From: Burkholderia sp. NRF60-BP8
Lineage (GTDB): Bacteria; Pseudomonadota; Gammaproteobacteria; Burkholderiales; Burkholderiaceae
DNA: 64,000 bases
Assembly: GCF_001522585.2 (NCBI RefSeq)
Contig: NZ_CP013373.1
Location: 806,001 to 870,000 of the forward strand
Direction of reading: 5' to 3'
The notes beneath the pieces were generated by a model. The model saw nothing but the letters and a program-made list of their open reading frames with translations, had not been told where the DNA came from and did no database searches. The stretch's first letter is position 1, and each line of letters opens with the position of its first letter. The position numbers and the translations under genes were made by a program. Of this stretch, positions 35,934-43,705 are shown in pieces.

Positions 35934-36908
35934 TCATGCGTGCGTCAGATGCGTGTACAGCGCATGCGCGATCGCGATGTCTTCGAGCCCGAGGCCGATC
36001 GAGCGGAACAACGCGTGACGCGTGCGCGACGGCGCCGCGCAGGTGCCGGCGACGAGCGCGGGCAGGTCGCCGACGATCCGGCCGGCATCCCAGCCGTGCT
36101 CGGCCGCCGCGATCTGCATCTCGCCGGCGCTCGCGGGTGTCGTGTGCCGGTAGTCGCAGTAGACGTCCATGTCCGGCAGCCACGCGGGCGGGATTTCGTG
36201 CGCGCGCGCGACGTTCGTGCTGATCGACGTGACGAGCGCGGGGCGCGTGAGCATCCCGTCGCCGAGTACGGGCGTGCCCGACGACGTGCACAGCATCACC
36301 ACGTCCGCATCGCGCACGCAGGCCTCGATGCTCGCCGCCGCGCGGGCGCGCGGGTCGAGCGCGGCGAGGGCCGCTTGCTGTGCGGCGTCGCCGGCGAGCG
36401 CGGGCGAGTACACGCGGATCGTGTCCCAGTCGCGCAGCGCCGCCGTGTGCCTGAGGTGCGCGATGCCGACCGCCCCCGTGCCGACGATCGCGAGACGACG
36501 GGCGTCGCGCGGCGCGAGGCAGTCGACCGCGAGCGCCGTCGTGCCGGCCGTGCGTTCGACGGTCAAGAGCCCCGCGTCGCACCACATCAGCGGCTGGCCG
36601 GTTTGCATCGACATCAGCGCGGTCCATGCGGTGACGATCGGTCTCCCGTCGGGTTGGCCGCCCGCCACGATGTACGGCGACAGCTTCGCGCCGAACACCT
36701 GCGCATCGGCGAGCGCGCCGAGATACGTGATGAAGTCGCCGGCCCGGTCGGGAAACAGCGTGAGCGTCTGCGGCGGCTGCACCGCGCGCGCCGCGGCGAG
36801 CGAAGCGAACATGCGGCGCAGCGTGCCGAGCACGTCGAGCGACGGCAGCGCCGCGCGCACTGCGGCTTCGTCGACGATCAGCGGCGGGGTGGGGACGGTT
36901 TGCGTCAT
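35934..36908 (-). CDS. ornithine cyclodeaminase / mu-crystallin family dehydrogenase (DauB-like)
   Basis: 324 residues from ATG at 36908, preceded by 'ggagatg'. The Rossmann motif is 'LAIVGTGAVGIAHLRHTAAL'. 'PIVTAWTALMSMQTGQPLMWCDAGLLTVERTAGTTAL' spans the usual substrate region. Family members act as ornithine cyclodeaminase, L-arginine dehydrogenase (DauB), or reductases of cyclic imines such as pyrroline- or piperideine-2-carboxylate. With the FAD dehydrogenase at 38129 it would complete a D-to-L conversion by oxidation and re-reduction. The dyad at 36980-36994 overlaps its likely promoter. Confidence 0.82.
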   Translation of the reverse strand: MTQTVPTPPLIVDEAAVRAALPSLDVLGTLRRMFASLAAARAVQPPQTLTLFPDRAGDFITYLGALADAQVFGAKLSPYIVAGGQPDGRPIVTAWTALMSMQTGQPLMWCDAGLLTVERTAGTTALAVDCLAPRDARRLAIVGTGAVGIAHLRHTAALRDWDTIRVYSPALAGDAAQQAALAALDPRARAAASIEACVRDADVVMLCTSSGTPVLGDGMLTRPALVTSISTNVARAHEIPPAWLPDMDVYCDYRHTTPASAGEMQIAAAEHGWDAGRIVGDLPALVAGTCAAPSRTRHALFRSIGLGLEDIAIAHALYTHLTHA

Positions 36909-36979
36909 CGGACATCTCCGGTTCGGGCTGGACAGAAAGTCTCGAAAGACGGCGTCCGGCGGGTTCGTGATGGACGAAA

Positions 36980-36994
36980 AGTCTAATATAGACA
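36980..36994 (-). promoter_or_regulatory. candidate DauR-type operator for the DauB-like gene
   Basis: AGTCTA-ATA-TAGACA: two half-sites 9 bp apart (start to start), 72 bp before the ATG at 36908. On the minus strand a TATATT -10-like box lies inside it, the expected position for repression. The same half-sites recur at 37136-37159. Confidence 0.6.
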
Positions 36995-37135
36995 AACGAA
37001 GTCGGGAGGATTTTTCTTTTCGAGACGTCGTGTCGTTGCCGGGTTCATGGAAAAAGCCATGGAATCAAAGGCATCCGGAAGCAGGCGACGAAATTCCGAC
37101 GTCGAGAAACGACGCGGCATTCTCGTATCCCCTAT

Positions 37136-37159
37136 AGTCTATAGTAGACTTTAAGTCTA
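37136..37159 (+). promoter_or_regulatory. candidate triple half-site operator for the binding-protein gene
   Basis: Three alternating hexamers AGTCTA (37136), TAGACT (37145) and AGTCTA (37154), each starting 9 bp after the previous one, with 3-bp spacers. TATATT at 37158-37163 overlaps the last half-site. It starts 146 bp before the ATG at 37282. Confidence 0.6.
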
Positions 37160-37281
37160 TATTTCGCGTGCAGGATCCGGCACGCCGCCACGCGGCTGCG
37201 TGCGTCGGATGCTGCCCTGGCGCCCGGTCGAGGGCGTCGTGCGACCGATCTTCAGCCTCAATCCGGAACAGAAGGACCGTC

Positions 37282-38061
37282 ATGAACTGGAAACTTTCCC
37301 TTTGCGCCGCTGCGGCGCTCGCGTGCGCGGCCGTCGCGGCCCATGCGGAACAGACCACGCTGCGCTTCGGGATCGAAGCCGCCTATCCGCCGTTCGAGAG
37401 CAAGACGCCGGCCGGTCGGTTGCAGGGGTTCGACGTCGACATCGGCAACGCGGTGTGCGCGAAGCTGAACATGAAATGCGTGTGGGTCGAGAATGCGTTC
37501 GACGGGCTGATCCCGGCGCTGCAGGCGCGCAAGTTCGACGCGATCAACTCTGCGATGAACATCACCGCGAAGCGCAAGCAGAGCATCGACTTCACGCCGG
37601 CGATCTACGTGGTGCCGATCGTGATGGTGGCGAAGCACGGCTCGCCGCTGAAGCCCGACGCCGCGAGCCTGCGCGGCAAGCACGTCGGCGTGCTGCAAGG
37701 CTCGTCGCAGGAGGATTTCCTGAAGGCACACTGGGCCGACGCGGGCGTGGCCGTCGTGTCGTACGCGGATCAGGACCAGATCTACGCCGATCTCGTCGCG
37801 GGGCGCCTCGACGCGGCCGTGCAGGAAGCGCAGACCGCGCAGGACGGGTTCCTCGACAAGCCGGCCGGCCGCGACTACCAGATCGTCGGCGAGCCGCTGA
37901 AGGATCCGGCGACGCTCGGCGAAGGCACCGGCTTCGGGATGCGCAAGAACGACAAGGCGCTGCAGGCGAAGATCGTCGGCGCGCTCGACGCGCTGAAGCA
38001 GGACGGCACGCTGAGCGCGCTGTCGCGGAAGTACTTCAAGCGCGACATCATCGCGAAGTAA
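37282..38061 (+). CDS. ABC transporter amino-acid binding protein (periplasmic)
   Basis: 259 residues: signal peptide to about residue 22 ('AAVAAHA'), then a family 3 solute-binding fold ('LRFGIEAAYPPFESKTPAGRLQGFDVDIG' split at the conserved GFDVD, 'WVENAFDGLIPALQARKFDA', 'KRKQSIDFTPA'). This resembles lysine/arginine/ornithine-type binding proteins. Permease and ATPase genes are not adjacent, so it must work with a transporter encoded elsewhere. The dau locus of Pseudomonas aeruginosa likewise has a binding-protein gene beside it. Confidence 0.88.
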   Translation: MNWKLSLCAAAALACAAVAAHAEQTTLRFGIEAAYPPFESKTPAGRLQGFDVDIGNAVCAKLNMKCVWVENAFDGLIPALQARKFDAINSAMNITAKRKQSIDFTPAIYVVPIVMVAKHGSPLKPDAASLRGKHVGVLQGSSQEDFLKAHWADAGVAVVSYADQDQIYADLVAGRLDAAVQEAQTAQDGFLDKPAGRDYQIVGEPLKDPATLGEGTGFGMRKNDKALQAKIVGALDALKQDGTLSALSRKYFKRDIIAK

Positions 38062-38128
38062 GCGCCGCCGTGCGTCGGCCGCGGGGCCGGCGCACGGCGC
38101 CTCCCATCTCGACGCAGTGCGGGGAACC

Positions 38129-39373
38129 ATGGATTTCGACGTCATCGTTCTGGGGGCCGGCATCGTCGGCGTGTCGTCGGCGTTGCATCTGCAGGATCGC
38201 GGGCTGCGCGTCGCGCTCGTCGACCGGCGCGCGCCCGGCGAGGAAACCAGCCACGGCAATGCGGGGCTGATCGAGCGCTCGTCGGTCGTGCCGTATGCGT
38301 TTCCGCGCCGGCTCGGCACGCTGCTGCGCTACGCGCGCAACCGTTCGGTCGATCTCTATTGGGACTACAAGGCGCTGCCCGAGTACGCCGGCTGGCTCGC
38401 GCGCTTCTGGCGCGAATCGTCGCCGCAGCGGCTCGCGGCCGCCGCGCGCGACCTGCTGCCGCTCGTCGCGGCGAGCGTCGTCGAGCACGATGCGCTGCTC
38501 GCGCGCACCGACGCACAGCCGCTCGTGCACGACGGCGGATGGATCGAGGCGTTTCGTTCGCCCGCGCTGTTCGATGCGGAAGCGCGCGCCCAGCAGCGCG
38601 TGGCCGACGCGCACGGGCTGCGGATGACCGTGCTCGACGCGCCTGCGCTGCGTGCGCGCGAGCCCGGTATCGGCGGCGCCTTCTGCGGCGCCTTCCACTG
38701 GCAGGACCCGAAGACGGTGTCGAGCCCGGGCGGGCTGACCAAGGCCTATGCGCGGTTGTTCGAGCGCGACGGCGGCACGTTCGTGCGCGGCGACGCGACG
38801 ACGCTCGCGCAGGTGGATGACGGCTGGCAGGTCGGGTCCGAGCACGGGCCGATATCGGCGCGCTCGGCCGTGGTCGCGCTCGGGCCGTGGTCCGATCGGG
38901 TGTTCGCGCCGCTCGGCTACCGGATTCCGCTGCGCGCGAAGCGCGGCTATCACATGCATTACCTGCCGACCCGCACGCTGCTGAACGTGCCCGTGTGCGA
39001 TACCGAGGAGGGCTTCGTCGTCGCGCCGATGGAGGGCGGCCGCCTGCGGCTCACGACCGGCGTCGAGATCGCGCCGCGCGACGCGCCGCCGACCGGCGTG
39101 CAACTCGCACGCGCCGAACCGCTGGCGCGCGACGCGTTCGGCATCGGCGAGCGGCTCGATCCGGAGCCGTGGCTCGGGATGCGGCCGTGCACGCCCGACA
39201 TGCGTCCGGTGATCGGGCCCGCGCCGCGCCACCGCCATTTGTGGTTCGCGTTCGGCCACTGCCATCACGGGCTCACGCTTGGGCCCGCGACCGGCCGTCT
39301 GCTCGCCGAAATGATGACGGGTGCGCCGACCTATATCGATCCCCATCCGTACCGGCCCGCACGCTTCGGTTGA
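38129..39373 (+). CDS. FAD-dependent D-amino acid dehydrogenase (DadA/DauA-like)
   Basis: 414 residues from ATG at 38129 (GTG at 38117 is an alternative). The N-terminal FAD Rossmann motif is 'VIVLGAGIVGVSSALHL', then 'ETSHGNAGLIERSSVVPYAFP' as in DadA. A substrate domain follows, and 'FAFGHCHHGLTLGPATGRLLAEMM' closes the FAD domain. DadA-type enzymes oxidise D-amino acids to 2-oxo (imino) acids, passing electrons to the respiratory chain. It lies 67 bp behind the binding-protein gene, probably in one operon. Alternatives: D-hydroxyproline or another secondary-amine dehydrogenase. Confidence 0.85.
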   Translation: MDFDVIVLGAGIVGVSSALHLQDRGLRVALVDRRAPGEETSHGNAGLIERSSVVPYAFPRRLGTLLRYARNRSVDLYWDYKALPEYAGWLARFWRESSPQRLAAAARDLLPLVAASVVEHDALLARTDAQPLVHDGGWIEAFRSPALFDAEARAQQRVADAHGLRMTVLDAPALRAREPGIGGAFCGAFHWQDPKTVSSPGGLTKAYARLFERDGGTFVRGDATTLAQVDDGWQVGSEHGPISARSAVVALGPWSDRVFAPLGYRIPLRAKRGYHMHYLPTRTLLNVPVCDTEEGFVVAPMEGGRLRLTTGVEIAPRDAPPTGVQLARAEPLARDAFGIGERLDPEPWLGMRPCTPDMRPVIGPAPRHRHLWFAFGHCHHGLTLGPATGRLLAEMMTGAPTYIDPHPYRPARFG

Positions 39374-39883
39374 ACCCGCGGCGCGCAGATGCGGTTTCGG
39401 CCACCGGCATGCATCGGTAGCAATGCGTGCCGTTCACAGTTTTTCATTTTGCCGTCCGGATTATCGAAATCCGCGCAATCTGAAATGACCTGCGTAATCG
39501 ATAAGAAAGAAAATCTCGCGATAAAAGAAAATCAGCAAATTCGCGATTTATCAATGCATTTTCATATTGCTGAAATGCGTAATGGGCAGCCGGCTCCGAC
39601 GGTATAGGTCCCATCGCGGCCGCATGCTCCGGCGGTACGCGGCATGTACCGGAACACGTTACCGCGGGGCTCGCAAACGTTACGTTACATCCGTGTTCCG
39701 AAGGCCTTTTTCATCAGACGATTAAGGCGCTGCAATCCACCGATTTCGCTTGAAATCAATTAAAAAAGCCTTATTGACGATCAACAGATAGGCGAAACGG
39801 CCGGTTTTTGGAATTGGCACGCTTCGTGCAATCCGTCCCCATGCTTTGTCAACGTAGTGCCAACCGAGATGGGGAAAATAACG
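39374..39883. other. AT-rich leader upstream of the repeat-protein gene
   Basis: 510 bp with low GC between about 39430 and 39600. No credible gene. It includes the inverted repeat at 39650-39700, a direct repeat acgtt in aacgttacgttac at 39676-39688, and the ribosome-binding site 'gggga' 8-9 bp before the chosen ATG. A long leader of this sort suggests regulated expression of the exported repeat protein. Confidence 0.5.
39650..39700. repeat. inverted repeat upstream of the repeat-protein gene
   Basis: Arms CGGAACACG (39650-39658) and CGTGTTCCG (39692-39700), perfect, 33-bp spacer. It could be a hairpin or two regulator half-sites; about 185 bp before the ATG. Confidence 0.55.
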
Positions 39884-42800
39884 ATGGGACAGAACTTCAA
39901 ATTGACGGGTGTGGCGCTGTCGGTCGCGACGGTGTTCGGGGTGCTGGCTTCGGGTTCCGCGATGGCGGGCGCCCTCGATGCGCTGCCGATCCCGCAGGTG
40001 ATCGTCAATCCACCGACGAACAGCGTGTCGGTCGGGCTGGTCGCGACGGGCACGTCGCCGCTGGGCTCGGTGACCGTGACGGCGGGCGGGTCGGGCGCGA
40101 TCCAGACGTCGCTCGGGGAGCCGGGGCAAGTGCTGTCGGGCGCCGTGGGGGCGGTGACGGGCGCACTCGGCGGTGGCGGCGGCACGGTGCAGCCGCTCGC
40201 GCCGGTGCAGGGCGTGGTGAATCAGGTGACGGGGGCGCTCGGTGGCGGTAACCCGGCGGGCGCGTTGACCGGCGCACTCGGCACGGTGACGGGTGCATTG
40301 GGCGGGATCGGTGGCGGCACGAACCCGCTGGCGCCGGTACAGGGCGTGGTGAATCAAGTGACGGGGGCGCTCGGTGGCGGCAATCCGGCGGGTGCGTTGA
40401 CGGGGGCAATCGGCACGGTGACGGGCGCACTGGGTGGGATCGGCGGTGGCGCGAACCCGCTGGCGCCGGTACAGGGCGTGGTGAATCAAGTGACCGGCGC
40501 GTTGAGCGGCGGCAACCCGGCCGGTGCATTGACCGGTGCATTGAACACGGCAACAGGCACGCTGAGCAATGCACTCGGCACGGCAACGGGTGCACTGGGC
40601 GGGATCGGAGGCGGTTCGAACCCGCTGGCGCCGGTGCAAGGTGTGGTGAATCAGGTAACGGGTGCGCTCGGTGGCGGCAACCCGGCGGGAGCGTTGACCG
40701 GCGCACTTGGCACGGTGACGGGCGCACTGGGCGGAATCGGAGGCGGCGCGAACCCGCTGGCGCCGGTACAGGGCGTGGTGAATCAAGTGACCGGTGCATT
40801 GAGTGGCGGCAACCCGGCCGGTGCATTGACCGGTGCATTGAACACGGCAACCGGCACGCTGAGCAATGCGCTCGGCACGGCAACGGGCGCGCTCGGTGGC
40901 GGCAACCCGGCGGGAGCGTTGACCGGCGCACTTGGCACGGTGACGGGCGCACTGGGCGGAATCGGAGGCGGCGCGAACCCGCTGGCGCCGGTACAGGGCG
41001 TGGTGAATCAAGTGACCGGTGCATTGAGTGGCGGCAACCCGGCCGGTGCATTGACCGGTGCATTGAACACGGCAACCGGCACGCTGAGCAATGCGCTCGG
41101 CACGGCAACGGGCGCGCTGGGCGGTATCGGAGGTGGCACGAACCCGCTGGCGCCGGTACAGGGTGTGGTGAATCAAGTGACGGGCGTGTTGAGCGGCGGT
41201 AACCCGGCCGGTGCACTGACGGGCGCGCTGAACACGGCAACCGGCACGCTGAGCAGCGCGCTCGGCACGGCAACGGGCGCACTGGGCGGAATCGGTGGCG
41301 GCGCGAACCCGCTGGCGCCGGTGCAAGGTGTGGTGAATCAGGTAACGGGCGCGCTCGGTGGCGGTAACCCGGCGAGTGCGCTGACTGGCGCAGTGGGCAC
41401 GGTGACCGGCGCACTGGGCAATCTCGGCGGTGGTTCGAATCCGCTGGCACCCGTTCAGGGTGTCGTGAACGGCCTCACGAGCACGATCGGCGGCGGCGAT
41501 CCGGCCGGTGCACTGGCCGGTGTCGTTGGCACGGTCACGGGGGCACTGGGCAACCTTGGCAGCGGCTCGAATCCGCTCGCGCCGGTGCAGGGCGTGGTGA
41601 ACGGCGTTACGGGTGCGCTTGGCGGCGGCAATCCGGCAGGCGCGCTGACCGGCGCACTCGGCACGGTAACGGGCGCACTGGGCGGCGTCGGCGGTGGCAA
41701 CCCGGCAGGCGCGCTGACCGGCGCACTCGGCACGGTAACCGGCGCCCTGGGCAACCTCGGCGGTGGCGCGAACCCGATCACCCCGATCCAGAACATCGTG
41801 AACCAGGTCACGGGCACGCTCGGCAGCGGCAACCCGGCCGGCGCACTGAGCAACGCGGTCAACACGATCACGGGCACGCTCGGCAACGTCGGTGGCGCAG
41901 GCGGCCCGCTCGCGCCGGTGCAAGGCGCCGTCACGCAACTCGCCGGCACGCTCGGCAACGGCGATCCCGCCGGTGCGCTGACGAACGCGCTGAACTCGGT
42001 GACGGGCGCGCTCGGCGGCGCGAACCCGCTGGCGCCGGTGCAGGGTGTCGTGAACCAGGTCGTCGGCACGCTGTCGGGTGCGGGCGGCGGCAGCCCGATC
42101 ACGCCGATCACGAACCTCGTCAACGGTCTGCAGAACGCCCTGCCGGGCGGCAATCCGGCCGGCGCGCTGACCGGCGCACTCGGTTCGGTGACGGGCGCGC
42201 TCGGCAATCTCGGCGGGACCAACCCGCTGGCGCCGGTGCAAGGCGTCGTGAACCAGGTGGTCGGTACGCTCGGCGGCAGCAACGCGGCCGGCACGCTGAG
42301 CAACGCGGTGGGGACGGCCACGGGCGCGATCGGCAATGCGGTCGGCTCGGTGGCGGGCGCGCTCGGCGCCCTCGGCGGCACGAGCCCGCTGGCGCCGGTG
42401 CAGGGTGTCGTGAACCAGGTCGTCGGTACGCTCGGCAGCGGCAATCCGGCCGGCGCCCTGACGGGCGCGCTGAACTCGGTGACGGGCGCTCTCGGCAACC
42501 TCGGCGGTTCCAACCCGCTGGCGCCGGTGCAAGGCGTCGTGAACCAGGTGGTCGGCACGCTGTCCGGCGCGGCCGGCAACAGCCCGATCGCGCCGATCAC
42601 GAACCTCGTGAGCGGCCTGACGGGCGGCGCCAACCCGGCCGGCGCACTGACCGGCGCGCTCGGTTCGGTGACGGGCGCGCTCGCGTCCGGTCCGGCGGCG
42701 CTCGGCCAGGTGGCCGGCGCGCTGTCGGGTGCGGCCGGTTCGACGGCAGCGGCAGGCGGCAGTCTGCTCGGCTCGGGCGCGAATGCGGCCGGCGGCACGG

Positions 42801-43003
42801 CGGGCGCGGTGGGGTCGCTGCTGACGACGGGTGCCAACTCGACCGCGACGGTCGTCAATGCGGTCGGCACGTCGGCGGGCACGGTGCTCGGCTCCGCACC
42901 GAGCCTGTCGGTGACGCCGCATTCCGGCAACAGTTCGCCGAACAACCCGCTCGCACCGGTGACGACGCTGCTCCAGTCGCTGACCGGCGCACTGCCGAGG
43001 TAA
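39884..43003 (+). CDS. exported Gly/Ala-rich repeat protein (collagen-like annotation class)
   Basis: 1039 residues from ATG at 39884; this start has a proper ribosome-binding site and gives a clean signal peptide ('VALSVATVFGVLASGSAMA', cut near residue 28). Upstream GTG 39857 and ATG 39869 are possible but add a non-signal leader. After ~80 unique residues comes a long array of Gly/Ala/Thr/Val/Asn units built from 'NPLAPVQGVVNQVTGAL', 'GGGNPAGALTGAL', 'GTVTGALGGIGGG'. Similar Burkholderia proteins are often labelled collagen-like, but there is no Gly-X-Y triplet here. No sortase motif, lipobox or beta-barrel anchor is visible. I infer a secreted or surface filament-like protein; function unknown. 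Confidence 0.85.
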   Translation: MGQNFKLTGVALSVATVFGVLASGSAMAGALDALPIPQVIVNPPTNSVSVGLVATGTSPLGSVTVTAGGSGAIQTSLGEPGQVLSGAVGAVTGALGGGGGTVQPLAPVQGVVNQVTGALGGGNPAGALTGALGTVTGALGGIGGGTNPLAPVQGVVNQVTGALGGGNPAGALTGAIGTVTGALGGIGGGANPLAPVQGVVNQVTGALSGGNPAGALTGALNTATGTLSNALGTATGALGGIGGGSNPLAPVQGVVNQVTGALGGGNPAGALTGALGTVTGALGGIGGGANPLAPVQGVVNQVTGALSGGNPAGALTGALNTATGTLSNALGTATGALGGGNPAGALTGALGTVTGALGGIGGGANPLAPVQGVVNQVTGALSGGNPAGALTGALNTATGTLSNALGTATGALGGIGGGTNPLAPVQGVVNQVTGVLSGGNPAGALTGALNTATGTLSSALGTATGALGGIGGGANPLAPVQGVVNQVTGALGGGNPASALTGAVGTVTGALGNLGGGSNPLAPVQGVVNGLTSTIGGGDPAGALAGVVGTVTGALGNLGSGSNPLAPVQGVVNGVTGALGGGNPAGALTGALGTVTGALGGVGGGNPAGALTGALGTVTGALGNLGGGANPITPIQNIVNQVTGTLGSGNPAGALSNAVNTITGTLGNVGGAGGPLAPVQGAVTQLAGTLGNGDPAGALTNALNSVTGALGGANPLAPVQGVVNQVVGTLSGAGGGSPITPITNLVNGLQNALPGGNPAGALTGALGSVTGALGNLGGTNPLAPVQGVVNQVVGTLGGSNAAGTLSNAVGTATGAIGNAVGSVAGALGALGGTSPLAPVQGVVNQVVGTLGSGNPAGALTGALNSVTGALGNLGGSNPLAPVQGVVNQVVGTLSGAAGNSPIAPITNLVSGLTGGANPAGALTGALGSVTGALASGPAALGQVAGALSGAAGSTAAAGGSLLGSGANAAGGTAGAVGSLLTTGANSTATVVNAVGTSAGTVLGSAPSLSVTPHSGNSSPNNPLAPVTTLLQSLTGALPR
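40667..41116 (+). repeat. exact 225-bp tandem duplication inside the repeat-protein gene
   Basis: Segment 40667-40891 is followed by an identical copy at 40892-41116; I compared both base by base and found no difference. 225 bp is 75 codons, so the frame is kept. The surrounding units differ by many silent changes, so this duplication is recent. Confidence 0.92.
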
Positions 43004-43014
43004 CCGGCCGAAAC

Positions 43015-43045
43015 CGCACGACGGCGCCGCATCGGCCGTCGTGCG
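43015..43045 (+). terminator. hairpin after the repeat-protein gene
   Basis: 11-bp perfect stem cgcacgacggc / gccgtcgtgcg with a 9-base loop, 12 bp after the stop. No T run follows, so it may be a Rho-assisted or mRNA-stabilising hairpin. Confidence 0.5.
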
Positions 43046-43185
43046 CAACGGTCGCGCAACGCGGGTCGCGCAACGCGGCATGACAGCGATGTCGTGCCGC
43101 GTCGTCATTTCGGGCTTCCCGTTTTCTTTCGTCGCATGAAGGATCGCCGCCGCTCGTCGTGCCGCGTTACGGCATGGCGTGCGAT

Positions 43186-43211
43186 GGAATAACCGGCCGT
43201 CGCCGTCCGTT
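43186..43211 (+). promoter_or_regulatory. candidate ECF-sigma promoter (autoregulation)
   Basis: GGAAT (43186-43190), 17-bp spacer, CGTT (43208-43211), 108 bp before the first ATG of the sigma operon. The pattern resembles GGAAC-N16/17-CGTT promoters of ECF factors. Only a consensus guess. Confidence 0.35.
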
Positions 43212-43318
43212 TACATACCGAGTTCCGGCACGGCCGGCCGGCGGGATAATGATCGCGACGCAGCCGATCGTCCCGTTCGGCGGCGCAGTGTCGCGAGACG
43301 ACGCCAAGGAGAACGGGA

Positions 43319-43678
43319 ATGAAACGGATGCTGTTCGCCGCCGCGCTGACGGCGGCGTTCGTGCGGCCGGCGGCTGCGGAACCGCCGCAGGTCGCCGACG
43401 GGAAGCTGGTCGACGAAGCGCACATGACGCTGTACGTGTTCGATCGCGATGCGCCGGGCAAGAGCATGTGCGACGGCGCATGCGCGGCCAACTGGCCGCC
43501 CGCGCTCGCCGACGCGTACGACAAGGCGTCGGGTGCGCTGAGCCTCGTCGCCCGCGACGACGGCAACAAGCAATGGGCGTACCGTGGCCGCCCGCTGTAT
43601 CGCTGGAAGATGGACCACCAGGCCGGCGACGCGGGCGGCGACGGCGTCGGCGGCATGTGGCACGTCGCGCGGCCGTGA
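43319..43678 (+). CDS. exported protein with Yx(F/W/Y)xxD repeats (COG4315-like)
   Basis: 119 residues: signal peptide to about residue 20 ('FVRPAAA'), then a COG4315-type domain of two related halves: 'LYVFDRDAPGKSMCDGACAANWPP' region (two Cys that could form a disulfide) and 'WAYRGRPLYRWKMDHQAGDAGGDGVGGMWHVA' (split at the conserved Tyr). Found widely as the first gene of ECF operons; function unknown. The sigma gene starts 27 bp downstream. Confidence 0.82.
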   Translation: MKRMLFAAALTAAFVRPAAAEPPQVADGKLVDEAHMTLYVFDRDAPGKSMCDGACAANWPPALADAYDKASGALSLVARDDGNKQWAYRGRPLYRWKMDHQAGDAGGDGVGGMWHVARP

Positions 43679-43705
43679 TCGCGCGGCGACGCGCGAGGCG
43701 CTCCG

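Larger units (their letters stand above)
36909..37281. other. divergent promoter region of the dau-like locus
   Basis: 373 bp between the minus-strand DauB-like gene and the plus-strand binding-protein gene. AT-rich compared with its flanks. It contains matching dyads near each end (36980-36994 and 37136-37159), each overlapping the sequence GTCTATATT read towards its own gene. No gene or RNA seen. Confidence 0.7.
43004..43318. other. gap between repeat-protein gene and ECF operon
   Basis: 315 bp without a gene. It holds the hairpin at 43015-43045, a twofold repeat gtcgcgcaacgcgg (about 43050-43080), a second imperfect hairpin near 43076-43100, and a candidate ECF-type promoter at 43186-43211. 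Confidence 0.5.

Noticed and set aside
40200..42600. Regular repeats suggestive of a CRISPR array
   Set aside because: Units are in frame, of unequal length, and the sequences between them are also related; no cas genes are present.
39722..43108. 1128-codon antisense frame opposite the repeat protein
   Set aside because: Its repeats mirror the DNA repeats of the plus-strand gene, and it has no signal peptide or domain; the plus strand has a proper start, signal peptide and family composition.
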